IMG/VR virus record: IMGVR_UViG_3300017748_000001
Coordinates: 1-64,000 of that record
DNA: 64,000 nucleotides
Direction: 5' to 3' (one strand)
DNA from: a virus
Both the position numbers and the translations under genes were made by a program. This document shows, piece after piece, positions 23,507-33,361 of this stretch. Position 1 is the stretch's first letter; each line of letters opens with the position of its first letter. A model generated the notes under the pieces. That model made no database searches and was not told the origin of the DNA. It was given only the letters and a program-made list of their open reading frames with translations.

Positions 23507-25057
23507 CTATATGAGATTTTGTTCATTATCTTGTTGTCCCTCTTCGCCACCTTCATCTTCTGGTGGCTGGTCTTGAGGTTCGTCACTTTCCAACTCTTTC
23601 TTAATTTGACTGTCCATCTGTTTGATTTCTGAAGTAGTCATCTTAAGAATATTTCTTCTCACCCATTCATTAGAATAGTACTTGCCGATGTAGTCTTGCA
23701 TCTCTGCGACTAACGCAATTCTATCTCTAATCATTTCGGAATTCTTAATTTCTGTATAATATGAATCCTGAGTAAAGTCAAATATAATATCCTGACTCAT
23801 CTCTTTCCATTCGTCTACACTGATAAATCCTTTTAGTATAAGTTGCTTCTTCAATAGATCGGTAAATAGATCTGAAAATTTATCTCGTAGTCGTATGATA
23901 AATCTGTTGAATTTATATTCGTCTCTGGATATCTCTTGAGCTCTTCCCAACTGCATGGTGTTCTCTGGTTCTAATCTTGAGATAGGAACATTCAGAGATT
24001 TGTATAATTTCTTGAGGAAGTAATTGACATCATCCATCTCGCCTAGGTTTGTACCACCGGGCAATGTTTCAATCTCAGTTCCTCGACCACCTTCTCTGCG
24101 AGGAAACCAGTAATCCTCTAACATTGATAGATGTTTTCTATCGTCTCTGACTTCACCAGTAGTTCCATCGTAGACAATCTTGTTCTTGTGTTTGGTCATT
24201 ATTTCAGAAAGGTATTGTTCTGCTTTCTGTTTCGGCAAGTTACCAACATCAATATAGAACACTCTTCTTTCTGGTGCTCTTGTCCATCTGTAAATAACAA
24301 CGGAGTCTTCCACCAGTTTCAATTGATTGAGAGGTTTGATTGCTTTATGAAGATGACTTACGACATAGTTTCTGCGACCATCTTTAAGTCCTGATGTGAC
24401 ATGACAAATAGAATCGATAGTAATTGGAAGTCCGGAAACGCCCTCAGCATTTACAATTCCTTTTTGATTGTAAACATAATATTCTTCTTGGTTAGAAACT
24501 AACCCTGCAGTATTTACGGGATCTTGCGCTGAAACTTTGTCTTTCTTGACTTGTTTTACTTTTTTAATTTTACGAGGATCGATATTGCGAAGTTCTCTGA
24601 TGCCTTCTTTTGGCTTAGATTCATTGATGATGATATGATAGAATATTCTTCCGTCAACATACCAATTGCGGAAAATATCATAACCTCTTTCTTTGAACTT
24701 AAGAAGTTTTAGAATATTATTAAATTCCTCTTCAATAGTTTTTCGAAGAGAAGCACTCTTGATGTTCTTTGTGTGAATTTTGACAGGATATTCGATAGTG
24801 TCGTGGACTATCGCTTCGGATGTGATATCGTCAACGGCAATCTCCACTTCTGGATGCATCACCATTTCACGATATTTGTTTATAAGTTCTGAGTCCGACT
24901 TAGCATTATTTTCCAATTCTAAGTAGGTTCCGGAGAACCCACTCTGAATTGTTAATGCACCGTCATCGGTTTGATCTTCTCTAGGGACAAAGGAACGAAC
25001 AGGTTTGTTGTCCTCCGAATTCCTAGATATATTGAAACCAAAAAGTTTAATCGCCAT
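23507..25057 (-). CDS. 20: Portal vertex protein gp20
   Basis: 516 aa; T4 gp20 is 524 aa. It forms the dodecameric portal through which DNA is packaged and to which the neck attaches. Recognisable stretches include M-V-M-H-P-E-V-E-I-A-V-D-D-I-T-S-E-A-I, W-T-R-A-P-E-R-R-V-F-Y-I-D-V-G-N-L-P, and M-Q-L-G-R-A-Q-E-I-S-R-D-E-Y-K-F, all typical of T4-like portals. The C-terminus is acidic and low complexity. A late promoter lies 28 bp upstream. Confidence 0.97.
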   Translation of the reverse strand: MAIKLFGFNISRNSEDNKPVRSFVPREDQTDDGALTIQSGFSGTYLELENNAKSDSELINKYREMVMHPEVEIAVDDITSEAIVHDTIEYPVKIHTKNIKSASLRKTIEEEFNNILKLLKFKERGYDIFRNWYVDGRIFYHIIINESKPKEGIRELRNIDPRKIKKVKQVKKDKVSAQDPVNTAGLVSNQEEYYVYNQKGIVNAEGVSGLPITIDSICHVTSGLKDGRRNYVVSHLHKAIKPLNQLKLVEDSVVIYRWTRAPERRVFYIDVGNLPKQKAEQYLSEIMTKHKNKIVYDGTTGEVRDDRKHLSMLEDYWFPRREGGRGTEIETLPGGTNLGEMDDVNYFLKKLYKSLNVPISRLEPENTMQLGRAQEISRDEYKFNRFIIRLRDKFSDLFTDLLKKQLILKGFISVDEWKEMSQDIIFDFTQDSYYTEIKNSEMIRDRIALVAEMQDYIGKYYSNEWVRRNILKMTTSEIKQMDSQIKKELESDEPQDQPPEDEGGEEGQQDNEQNLI

Positions 25058-25084
25058 TTAACATCACCTTTAAATCTACACAAC

Positions 25085-25092
25085 TATTTATA
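25085..25092 (-). promoter_or_regulatory. T4-type late promoter for gp20
   Basis: Exact TATAAATA on the minus strand, 28 bp before the gp20 ATG. Confidence 0.88.
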
Positions 25093-25124
25093 ATGAAAAA
25101 ATAGTTGTATAGATTGGGGAAATA

Positions 25125-25676
25125 TTAGATGCTTACGCTGACCTGTAGGCCTCCTGCTGCTTCTTCATGCAACCAGAAGTCATATGCAAATGTGCAAGTA
25201 AACTCTTCGATCTGGTCATTAGAATCCCAAGCAAGTTCTACTGCACCAAGTTCTGTTGGGAAAATACCAACAAACTTATATGTCGCAATAACTGCGCCGT
25301 CTTTTCCATAATGAACGACTTTAGAATCTCTGTTCTTGTAAGTTGTTTGATTGTTAAACTGCAAGTTTGATGCGTGGTCGTTGATACCGCCCATCCAGTT
25401 TTCCAATGAAGTTCTTACTGAGAAATCTTCGTCATTAAGAATTGTAACAGTCCAAGGTTCGAATGTCCTATTTCCGGCAAGTCTTACTTGTCTACCGAAA
25501 TAAGGAACATCGATTGCAGGAATAGTTGAAGCCGGCAACTGAGCAGCTCTACAATGAAAACGGAATACGTTATCCGCAGAACCGTCAATTGGGTTTCCAA
25601 CTTCCACTTCGAATAGGTTAGGTCTTGCCCCACCGTTTCTCAGATTTGATTTGAATGATGCGATATCAAACGCCAT
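25125..25676 (-). CDS. 19: Tail tube protein gp19
   Basis: 183 aa; T4 gp19 is 163 aa. The start MAFDIASFKSNLRNGGARPN and the later L-A-G-N-R-T-F-E-P-W-T-V-T-I-L-N-D-E-D-F match T4-like tail tube monomers, which stack as hexamers inside the sheath. AGGAGAAAACA precedes the ATG, and a dedicated late promoter lies 24 bp upstream, suiting a high-copy protein. Confidence 0.95.
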   Translation of the reverse strand: MAFDIASFKSNLRNGGARPNLFEVEVGNPIDGSADNVFRFHCRAAQLPASTIPAIDVPYFGRQVRLAGNRTFEPWTVTILNDEDFSVRTSLENWMGGINDHASNLQFNNQTTYKNRDSKVVHYGKDGAVIATYKFVGIFPTELGAVELAWDSNDQIEEFTCTFAYDFWLHEEAAGGLQVSVSI

Positions 25677-25699
25677 TGTTTTCTCCTAAATTTTAACTA

Positions 25700-25707
25700 T
25701 ATTTATA
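25700..25707 (-). promoter_or_regulatory. T4-type late promoter for gp19
   Basis: Exact TATAAATA on the minus strand, 24 bp before the gp19 ATG. Confidence 0.88.
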
Positions 25708-25714
25708 ACGATTA

Positions 25715-27769
25715 CTATACAGATCCAACAATTTCTTCAAAATCTGTTCCAGTTCTTGTAGCAACAAAGTTTAACTGGATGAAGTTGATAGACCTAGCAG
25801 GTTTAATGAAGATGTCACCAACAAACTCATTACTGTCAACAACTTGAGCAGTATTATTTGTTGAGTCACAAACAACCTTAAAGTCAAATATACCTCTACG
25901 ACCCTTTACTTCTCGTAGGAAAGGTTCGACCAGAGATACAAATTGTGAACGTGTGAATTCATCATTCATTTCGAACAAAGTAAACTTAGATGCTGTTGCA
26001 ATAGTCTTCTCTAGAACAATAAACAATCTTCTTACATTAATTCTGTCAAAGGCACTTGGTTTAGTGGTGAACGTCTTGTCACCATAAAGAACTGTACCTT
26101 GGCCTGGGAATGTAACAACTGGGTTTAGAGCCTTTCTGTAAAGATCGTCTCTGTTTGCCTTTGTTTGTGTCCAAGCAGTCTTAACAACATTCTTGATAAC
26201 TCCACGGTTGAAACCAGCAGGAGAGAACCAAGGATCTCTTTCACTATCAGTTCTTGCCATAAGACCAGCGATGTCTCCGTTTAAAGGAACCCATCGATAC
26301 TTATCATTGTACTTGTCGTATTGATACTTGTAGTTTGAATCTACAAATGCATAATTGCTGTTACTTGTCATTGTAGAAGTGAAATAACTAATAACGTCAG
26401 ATGCTGGAGATGAGCCTGCACAATCTACATATCGTGCAGATATCAGAGCGACTGCATCTCTTCGACCAGCGGCAACTGTGTCGATGATATGTGTTTGTAC
26501 TGTATTGCCGTCTGTAATATCTCCCCACTCTCCAGACATCACTAAGGCAACATCTGTAGTTTCTGAATCTTCAAATACGCTATATCCAGAAATTGCTTCT
26601 CCGGCAGTTGGAACAGAACCTTCCGATCCACCAGAAAATTCTACATATACTATAGAACTTAAGGTTGCAAATGTTGTTCCTAGAGATGGTGTTCCCCAGT
26701 TTGTACCTTCTGTGGTGTGGTTTACTGCAAATATATAATCGGAATATTCGTTTACATAGTCTATATAGTAAATATTTGTTCCGTCTTCGAGCTTTCCATC
26801 AGATGCTTTTGATAAGAATGAAAATTTTTCAATAACTTTATCTGTTCCAGATTCAGAAGAACATACAAGGATATGTACTTCTCCAGTGACTGGGGCTCCA
26901 GAAAATTCATTTTGCAGCGTTGATGATAAACTAGAGAATGTTCCGGAATCTACCATATAAACTTTTAAAAAATTACCATGCGGGCCCGGAGTTCTTGCAA
27001 CAAATTCAGAACCACCGGCCTGACCGGATCCAAACGCAACATCACTTTCAGTCCCAACTAATACTGGGGTATATGCAAATGACGTAACTGTTGGGCCCTT
27101 GACTGTAATTGTGATATCACTTGTCGGGGCAGTTGAGAAGTCAATTGATTGACCACTAACAGTAAAATCAACACCAATACTAAATCCGTCCACTTCTACT
27201 GTGTCATTTGCCCCAACTGTTTGAGAAACTTCAAATTTACTTCTCGCGGGAACATCTACAAGAATAGTTCCGGTTGGAGCCGATCCAAATGTCAAAGTTG
27301 TTCCATCACCTGTAAAGTCTGTAGTCGCAGTTCCGTCCACAGTTACCGTGAGAGTTTCGTCGTAAGTAACTCTAGATAAGGTAAATGTTGTATCTGCGCC
27401 GTTACCAGTGAATGTTTCTCCACTTATTGCAGAGACAGCAGTTCCTGTTTCTGTTGCAAGAGTAGGAGTCGATGTAGTAGGGACTCCTGCGACTGCGTTT
27501 AATGTTCCACTTCCGACAACTCTAGAAACTTGCAAGTTCCCAGCATATGCCAAGAAATTCGCAGCGGTGTAAAAAGATCTATAGTTTTGGTCTGTTGGTT
27601 TACCAAAAACTTGCGCCAATTCAGTTTCACTAGAAACCGTAACTATTTCACCTACTGGGCCTTTTGCAAATTGACCCACCAAAGCACCTACGGATACCGC
27701 AGCTGCTGGAGTGGTGGTAGTTAGGTCTACTTCTGATACATTAACGCCGGGACTTACTTGAAATGGCAT
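25715..27769 (-). CDS. 18: Tail sheath protein gp18
   Basis: 684 aa; T4 gp18 is 659 aa. The N-terminus P-F-Q-V-S-P-G-V-N-V-S-E-V-D-L-T-T and the C-terminal half (G-Y-S-V-F-E-D, K-Y-R-W-V-P-L-N-G-D-I-A-G-L, F-D-R-I-N-V-R-R-L-F) are those of contractile sheath proteins. Residues about 110-235 form a Thr/Val-rich beta region that looks like an inserted surface domain. AAGGAG precedes the ATG; a late promoter lies 63 bp upstream. Confidence 0.97.
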   Translation of the reverse strand: MPFQVSPGVNVSEVDLTTTTPAAAVSVGALVGQFAKGPVGEIVTVSSETELAQVFGKPTDQNYRSFYTAANFLAYAGNLQVSRVVGSGTLNAVAGVPTTSTPTLATETGTAVSAISGETFTGNGADTTFTLSRVTYDETLTVTVDGTATTDFTGDGTTLTFGSAPTGTILVDVPARSKFEVSQTVGANDTVEVDGFSIGVDFTVSGQSIDFSTAPTSDITITVKGPTVTSFAYTPVLVGTESDVAFGSGQAGGSEFVARTPGPHGNFLKVYMVDSGTFSSLSSTLQNEFSGAPVTGEVHILVCSSESGTDKVIEKFSFLSKASDGKLEDGTNIYYIDYVNEYSDYIFAVNHTTEGTNWGTPSLGTTFATLSSIVYVEFSGGSEGSVPTAGEAISGYSVFEDSETTDVALVMSGEWGDITDGNTVQTHIIDTVAAGRRDAVALISARYVDCAGSSPASDVISYFTSTMTSNSNYAFVDSNYKYQYDKYNDKYRWVPLNGDIAGLMARTDSERDPWFSPAGFNRGVIKNVVKTAWTQTKANRDDLYRKALNPVVTFPGQGTVLYGDKTFTTKPSAFDRINVRRLFIVLEKTIATASKFTLFEMNDEFTRSQFVSLVEPFLREVKGRRGIFDFKVVCDSTNNTAQVVDSNEFVGDIFIKPARSINFIQLNFVATRTGTDFEEIVGSV

Positions 27770-27831
27770 TTTATCATCTCCTTAAAATTTATCATAAACT
27801 CATTAGTTTAAGTATATTCTTCTTTGATTAA

Positions 27832-27839
27832 TATTTATA
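27832..27839 (-). promoter_or_regulatory. T4-type late promoter for gp18
   Basis: Exact TATAAATA on the minus strand in the 92-bp gap between gp17 and gp18, 63 bp before the gp18 ATG. Confidence 0.88.
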
Positions 27840-27861
27840 AAAAAAGTGTTTTTTAATAATC

Positions 27862-29484
27862 TCAAAGACTATTTTCGACAACCTGCCAGACTTGACCTTC
27901 ATCGTCTGAAAAATTCTCAAATTCTGCACCATCTTGGATGTACCCAAACGGCGTCATATTCTCTTCTAACATACGAATTCTTTCTTCGTAAATTTCTCTT
28001 CTGGTGTCTAAATCGGACAGTTCTTTGAAATACGCATCAGTGACCATCCAAGAAAATAAAATCAAGGTATCTACCATGTCATCGGTTCTACCGTTCTCGG
28101 CCTCGTATTTGTGACCCTTCGAAACAAAAGTTGTTAACTCGTTTATGGTATCGAAGTCGTTTATAATTAATTTATTTTCTTCAACCAAACTCTTCATATT
28201 AAAACAACCGATTTTTTTTGTTGACTTAGTTGTTCTGATTCCCATCGTAAAGGCTTTACCGAAACCAGAACTAATCGACTGGCCTTTGCGAGTATCATTG
28301 TGAATCGAAATAATATTTTCGTACTCGAGCTCATGATATAAAATATCGCTAACCTGTTGCCCTACGTCATTAATTTCTACTAGTATATACGCATTATTAT
28401 ACTGAACTGCTATTCCTTTTATAAGTGTCGGATATACCATCGGCGGCATTTCGTTGGATCTGAATGTTGCTACCTGTTTATATGGAACTTCTGATGCGTC
28501 AATTACCGATAGTGCAGAGTAATCCTGACCCCTTCCTCTACTCACATCTACAGTAATAAAGTATGTACTTGTTTCTTTAGGCTCCTCATATATCTTTACT
28601 GTTCCATTGCGAGTCATCTTTATGGGAGAACTATAAGAAAGATTTTTTAATTTCGCAGTATTAATGAGAGTATTAGTACTACCTAAAAACTCGGTCTCAA
28701 ACTCCTGCCGAAATTGTTCTTCAGAAGTATTCTTAATTGTTTCTTCTTTCCATTTTTCATCACGGCCCGGAACCTCAGACCAATGAACTTCTATAGATTT
28801 ATAAGAATTGGTATTTTGAATTGAATCATTCCAAAGTTTATAGAAATGATTCATACCTTGTGGAGTAGATACAATAATAACTTTAGTAGAAGCACCAGAT
28901 GAAATTGTAGGATACACCGAATTAAAAAACTCTTCTGCAATTTCATTTGGTACGAACGCAAATTCGTCTAAGAATAGGATATTGAAGGATCCACCTCTTA
29001 TAGCAGAGGATGAAGTCGCAGCAGCCATTATCTTTGCACCATTCTCTAATTCTATATTAGTCTTGTTCCAAACCAATACTCCCTGTTGTAACCAAAGAGG
29101 AAGATTCTCATACGCCCTCTGAAGTCTACTGAGAAGTTCTCTAGCGGTTGCAAGTTTGTTTGCAAGAAGAGCAACAGATACATCTTTATTGAAGAGTATA
29201 TAATGAAGGAAGAATGCGATACAAGTGATAGACTTTCCTGACTGTCTCCCAATTTTGCATATAGTAAATCTTTCCTCGTGGAAAGTTTGAATCATATTTT
29301 CTTGAAATGGATATAATTCAAAAGGAACTAGTCCAACATCTAGGTTTACAATCTTCATATATTTCTTGATGAAATACACTGGATTCTCTAGACACTTAAC
29401 ATATTCCTGTGCTTGTTCTTGAGTCCATTGAATCTCAACCCCTGCGTTTTTTAGGTTGGGATTATTTAAATAGATATCACTCAT
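27862..29484 (-). CDS. 17: Terminase large subunit gp17
   Basis: 540 aa; T4 gp17 is 610 aa. ATPase motifs: K-I-G-R-Q-S-G-K-S (Walker A), I-L-F-L-D-E-F-A-F-V (Walker B), V-S-T-P-Q-G (coupling). The RNase-H-like nuclease has V-D-V-S-R-G-R-G-Q-D-Y-S and, near the end, R-T-D-D-M-V-D-T, holding the metal-binding Asp residues. It packages DNA through the portal and cuts the concatemer. It overlaps gp16 by 8 bp. Confidence 0.97.
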   Translation of the reverse strand: MSDIYLNNPNLKNAGVEIQWTQEQAQEYVKCLENPVYFIKKYMKIVNLDVGLVPFELYPFQENMIQTFHEERFTICKIGRQSGKSITCIAFFLHYILFNKDVSVALLANKLATARELLSRLQRAYENLPLWLQQGVLVWNKTNIELENGAKIMAAATSSSAIRGGSFNILFLDEFAFVPNEIAEEFFNSVYPTISSGASTKVIIVSTPQGMNHFYKLWNDSIQNTNSYKSIEVHWSEVPGRDEKWKEETIKNTSEEQFRQEFETEFLGSTNTLINTAKLKNLSYSSPIKMTRNGTVKIYEEPKETSTYFITVDVSRGRGQDYSALSVIDASEVPYKQVATFRSNEMPPMVYPTLIKGIAVQYNNAYILVEINDVGQQVSDILYHELEYENIISIHNDTRKGQSISSGFGKAFTMGIRTTKSTKKIGCFNMKSLVEENKLIINDFDTINELTTFVSKGHKYEAENGRTDDMVDTLILFSWMVTDAYFKELSDLDTRREIYEERIRMLEENMTPFGYIQDGAEFENFSDDEGQVWQVVENSL

Positions 29485-29941
29485 GATCTATGACTCGGTT
29501 CTTTCCTTTAATAACTTCTAATAGGTCATTAGTGTTTCCAACAAAGACTGCGTTGTTGTTCACCACTTTACTTGGCCCACCTTCTTTTGTGTTCTGTATC
29601 TTATTCATAGTGACTTGAAGTTCAATGAGGTCTTTTGTGAGATCCCCAGTAGTTTTCATCAATTGACCTACCACTTCGTATGCTCTTGGATGTTCGCTCT
29701 GTTTCGCAAGTTCAATGAGATTATTGAGAGTGTCCTGACCCTTCTCTACCAAGTCGTGTAGATTGTGACGATGAAAATCATAATCATTCTCTATATCTTT
29801 TTGGCGTTGTTCGTTTTTTTCTTCTTGATACTCTTGTATATCATTATTAGCTTTCACAACTAACTCTTGAGATGTTTCCTTTATCTCATTTTCAATTCCA
29901 AGAAAGTCATTAAGTCTTTCGTCTACACTTTTAGTCTTCAT
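29477..29941 (-). CDS. 16: Terminase small subunit gp16
   Basis: 154 aa; T4 gp16 is 164 aa. Mostly helical and charged, with a central predicted coiled coil (DLVEKGQDTLNNLIELAKQS), as expected for the ring-forming regulator of gp17 that recognises DNA and stimulates packaging. It overlaps gp15 by 11 bp and gp17 by 8 bp; the assignment draws on this order. Confidence 0.85.
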   Translation of the reverse strand: MKTKSVDERLNDFLGIENEIKETSQELVVKANNDIQEYQEEKNEQRQKDIENDYDFHRHNLHDLVEKGQDTLNNLIELAKQSEHPRAYEVVGQLMKTTGDLTKDLIELQVTMNKIQNTKEGGPSKVVNNNAVFVGNTNDLLEVIKGKNRVIDHE

Positions 29942-30683
29942 TATTAAACTCTGTTATACTTTGGCTAAATCCATAATCATCAAGTTCTGTGGCAGTAGTA
30001 GGATCTACTTCATACTCTTGTTGAGAAAAATCTCTGTTTGTATCTATATTAACAATCTTTGCAGTTGACTTCTTGATTGTCTTTCTGTTGTCTTGAGAAC
30101 CATACAGATATCCTTTTAGGGTGAAACCTAAAGTCCACTCTAAAACTCTTCTTGTTTGATAATCTCCTTCATATGTATCCTGTACATCTACTGAATCCAA
30201 TATGACAGGAGTATCTCTCACTATATCCAATTCATCTACTTCCTTTATAGGCACAATAAAGGACGGAGTAAAGAAAGGAAGTATCTGTTCTAATATCTGA
30301 GTACCGTCTTCTGCATTCTTTACTAATAAAGAAAGAGTAACTGATATGTCCCAAGGAACTGGATTATAAACGAATGTTTTGTTTCCCTCTGTAGTATGCG
30401 CCCCAGTATATCCTGACATCTTGGGGAGTTTTCTTCCTGAGTCATAACTGATACCAGATATCTCAAAACTCATTCTAGGTAGGACTACTGCGACATCACT
30501 ACTCTCTGCGTTAATTCTAGAGATATACTTTTGAGCAGGCCCATAAGATAGAGGCACTCTTATAATGCTCGTGACAACTCCAGAAGAATTTTTTCTCTGG
30601 ATATCGATATCATCAAAGAGAGAACCAAATGCTATAATATAGTTCCTCAGAGTTCCTCTATATTGTGGGGTTATGCCTAACAT
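29931..30683 (-). CDS. 15: Tail terminator / sheath stabiliser gp15
   Basis: 250 aa; T4 gp15 is 272 aa. It caps the tail and joins it to the head. The segment M-S-G-Y-T-G-A-H-T-T-E-G-N-K-T-F-V-Y-N-P-V-P-W-D and W-T-L-G-F-T-L-K-G-Y-L-Y-G are conserved in T4-like gp15. The ATG overlaps the gp14 stop (TAATG). Confidence 0.92.
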   Translation of the reverse strand: MLGITPQYRGTLRNYIIAFGSLFDDIDIQRKNSSGVVTSIIRVPLSYGPAQKYISRINAESSDVAVVLPRMSFEISGISYDSGRKLPKMSGYTGAHTTEGNKTFVYNPVPWDISVTLSLLVKNAEDGTQILEQILPFFTPSFIVPIKEVDELDIVRDTPVILDSVDVQDTYEGDYQTRRVLEWTLGFTLKGYLYGSQDNRKTIKKSTAKIVNIDTNRDFSQQEYEVDPTTATELDDYGFSQSITEFNNED

Positions 30684-31549
30684 TAGTAACTCTCACTGAA
30701 TGGGTTGGTAACTGAGAAGTCAATAACAGAGTCAGTAGTTCCTGAGAAATCGGATCCCCCACTATTATCCACTGTATTCTCAGTTGTTTCTATATAAGTT
30801 ATTTGTTGTGTCGCACCTAAGAGATACTCTGCTGCAGAGGTTGCACCGATTGTATTTGTATTCTGTGCGAATGTTCCGGTAAGTGAACCAACTCTCAGAA
30901 CATTAGTTCCGGAGTTCCAAGAGATTACTTCTCCAGTGGCGGTTGCGTTTGCAAGATCTGCTCCCTGATATATAGTCTCACCTACAGAGAATTCCCCAGT
31001 TCCAGTTCCAAAAGTCAAGTCCACACTGAATGATGTGTTCTCAGTTCCAATATCATCTATCTCTGCAACACCAGTATCGAATGACTCATGTGAGTATTCG
31101 AAGAGCTCTGTTGTCAATCTGAATACATACATTTTGCCAAGCTGATAGAATGGCACTTCATCTTCAACAAATTGAATCTCGAAACACCTATCAACTAAAG
31201 GAAAGTATATTAAGTCTCCGGATAGAGGGATTGTTTTGCTTGTGGCTTCTGTGAATCTTTTCTTTGATACAATAACATTCAATTGATCTCGTACTTCAAG
31301 TCCGAACTTAGAAAGGAAGTCTCCTTCACCAGCAAATCCATCCGTATCTTCTATATGCATCTCTACCAGATATGCAGTATTGAATTCACTTAGAGTTGCT
31401 TCGTTGAATACAGTATCAGAGTTTACTTCAGTTCTTTCTATATAATAGAAGTCTTGACCGTGAATCTGAATAGACTCAACGACCAAATCTTCCAAAAGAT
31501 TTTGTTCAGATGCAAAGTTTGTCTGATTAAAATATTGATTGACTGCCAT
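30683..31549 (-). CDS. 14: Neck protein gp14
   Basis: 288 aa; T4 gp14 is 256 aa. It opens V-N-Q-Y-F-N-Q-T-N-F-A-S-E-Q-N-L-L-E-D-L, typical of T4-like gp14, which with gp13 forms the neck that seals the filled head and receives the tail. Residues about 180-250 are a Gly/Thr-rich beta segment not expected in T4. It follows gp13 by 1 bp. Confidence 0.92.
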   Translation of the reverse strand: MAVNQYFNQTNFASEQNLLEDLVVESIQIHGQDFYYIERTEVNSDTVFNEATLSEFNTAYLVEMHIEDTDGFAGEGDFLSKFGLEVRDQLNVIVSKKRFTEATSKTIPLSGDLIYFPLVDRCFEIQFVEDEVPFYQLGKMYVFRLTTELFEYSHESFDTGVAEIDDIGTENTSFSVDLTFGTGTGEFSVGETIYQGADLANATATGEVISWNSGTNVLRVGSLTGTFAQNTNTIGATSAAEYLLGATQQITYIETTENTVDNSGGSDFSGTTDSVIDFSVTNPFSESY

Positions 31550-31550
31550 G

Positions 31551-32300
31551 TTAACCTACCAAGAAATCTACAGGTAATTCGTAGTTAGTAGACATCTCTT
31601 CCTCAAGTTGAGTTATCTCTTGGTTTGCTTCGTCCAAGATTCTTGTTCCACTAAATGTCATGCCGCCAGGCATTTGAATTCCTTCGTATTTCGATAGATT
31701 CTCTCCCCATTGCTTCTTTATAAGTGCAGTTGCGTATCTCTTCAACCATCTGTCATTCCAGACATCCGTATAAGTATCCGGATCCAAAACACGATACACT
31801 TCTACAATTAGATATTCATCAACACCTAGACTCTCCTCCCAGTCTATATCTAAGAATAAACGATTCTGGTGACGATTAAATCTAATCGGCACTCTTCCTG
31901 TGATCATATCATTGACTAACTGGAGATGTGACTGTGTAAGTTCATAAGTCAACAACTCCATACTTTTAAGATCATAAATTTCATTTAGATGCATTTGATA
32001 ACGAACATCAAAGAAACTTTTAGAATATCCGTCTGTCTTATCAAATAAAGGTAGAACTCTTTTGACACCAACAATCGCATCGTTGAGCTCGATGTATCCG
32101 TTTGTGATATTATCCTGAGTGACTTGATGTTTTAGATAAACCTTTTCTACCGCATCATAGTGATAGTCGCGATAGTGCTCAAACGCATCATCAACACGAT
32201 CATCTACTTGTTCGTCGGCTATGTTTATCTGGATTACAGGTTTGCCCAATTTTCTGAGACAGTATTCTTTGAATTCACTTCTGCTGGTTATTGCAGGCAT
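31551..32300 (-). CDS. 13: Neck protein gp13
   Basis: 249 aa; T4 gp13 is 309 aa. The motif V-D-D-R-V-D-D-A-F-E-H-Y-R-D-Y-H-Y-D and the block K-K-Q-W-G-E-N-L-S-K-Y-E-G-I-Q-M-P-G-G are hallmark sequences of gp13 in marine T4-like phages. AGGAG precedes the ATG and a late promoter lies 25 bp upstream, so it heads the gp13-gp17 operon. Confidence 0.94.
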   Translation of the reverse strand: MPAITSRSEFKEYCLRKLGKPVIQINIADEQVDDRVDDAFEHYRDYHYDAVEKVYLKHQVTQDNITNGYIELNDAIVGVKRVLPLFDKTDGYSKSFFDVRYQMHLNEIYDLKSMELLTYELTQSHLQLVNDMITGRVPIRFNRHQNRLFLDIDWEESLGVDEYLIVEVYRVLDPDTYTDVWNDRWLKRYATALIKKQWGENLSKYEGIQMPGGMTFSGTRILDEANQEITQLEEEMSTNYELPVDFLVG

Positions 32301-32324
32301 ACTAATACTCCTATTCTATAAGAG

Positions 32325-32332
32325 TATTTATA
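32325..32332 (-). promoter_or_regulatory. T4-type late promoter for gp13
   Basis: Exact TATAAATA on the minus strand, 25 bp before the gp13 ATG. Confidence 0.88.
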
Positions 32333-32335
32333 TTT

Positions 32336-33355
32336 TTAGGATTTCCTTCTTTTTCTTGGTTTGTAAAAAGGAAACTTAATAACCTCTGAGTCTAGGTTTA
32401 TTTGATGTTTTTCGAAGGTTTCTTCGTTGAGATCTATCTTCTCTATACGAGCATTGACAGGAAATTCCTCCATAGGAAACTCTTTCATTCTCTGAAAGAA
32501 CATACCTTCGACATTGAACTCAAGATCCGGATCTTCTTCAAACAATATATTCTGTCTCTCAGAGAAATACGATACATTATTACCTAGACATACCGGATAG
32601 AATCTAAGGTTCTTATAATTAGAAGAGTATGTATAATGATCTAACTTAGTATATTTAGAGCTTTGATTGTCGTATAAGAATATCTCGTTATTTGAGTTGA
32701 TAGATACTTCATAATCTCCAAAGAAGAACTTCTTATCCTTGAATGCAAATCTGGGGATAGATACATCGAAGATACATACGCCAAGATTGGTGTTGATAAC
32801 CAGAGAAATCTTATTCTCTTCTTTAGTTCCTATCTCTACATTCTTGATGATTTTGTTTCTTAATTTAATCTTTCTTGCGGATTGGAAATTATTAGAAACA
32901 ATTATGATTTCACTTTGAGTGATAAAGAAGTTGTAATAGCTCTTTCCAAAGATCGCAGTCTTTGATTCTACCAGAGAATCTATTTTAAGACTAGAGGAAT
33001 TAATCCAAGCTTTCTTTCTGGCGTGACTATAATTAAGAAGCGATATGGTGTTGTTAAATACTATCGGAAAAGTATTTGTCTTTTGTTTCTCTTGAAAAAA
33101 AGTTCCAAATGTGTTAGTATTGCGAGTTCTATATTTGTACTCTATCTTGTCATTTGGAGAATAGAAAAAAAGAGATTCTTTTTTGTTTCCAATACAGAAC
33201 CCCCCTTTGTTATCATAGTTGAGGGAAAATGCGAAATTATTATCAACCTTGATGGGAAAGTTACATTCATATTTCGATGTTAACTTCTCGCCATCAAGAT
33301 TGTAATAATCATCCAAGTAGTTTATTGAGTCTTCACTCAGCGTCAATTCTTTCAT
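32336..33355 (-). CDS. Unknown 339-aa late protein
   Basis: Not recognised. 339 aa, rich in Asn, Lys, Phe and Tyr, with many short predicted beta strands (S-E-I-I-I-V-S-N-N, I-S-L-V-I-N-T-N-L) and a strongly basic end (K-P-R-K-R-R-K-S). No signal peptide or membrane segment. Because of the strand pattern a propeller or fibre-like fold is possible. The late promoter ends 6 bp before its ATG and no Shine-Dalgarno is visible, implying a leaderless message. It sits between the propeller genes and gp13, so a virion or neck-related role is a reasonable guess. Confidence 0.75.
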   Translation of the reverse strand: MKELTLSEDSINYLDDYYNLDGEKLTSKYECNFPIKVDNNFAFSLNYDNKGGFCIGNKKESLFFYSPNDKIEYKYRTRNTNTFGTFFQEKQKTNTFPIVFNNTISLLNYSHARKKAWINSSSLKIDSLVESKTAIFGKSYYNFFITQSEIIIVSNNFQSARKIKLRNKIIKNVEIGTKEENKISLVINTNLGVCIFDVSIPRFAFKDKKFFFGDYEVSINSNNEIFLYDNQSSKYTKLDHYTYSSNYKNLRFYPVCLGNNVSYFSERQNILFEEDPDLEFNVEGMFFQRMKEFPMEEFPVNARIEKIDLNEETFEKHQINLDSEVIKFPFYKPRKRRKS

Positions 33356-33361
33356 AAAGAA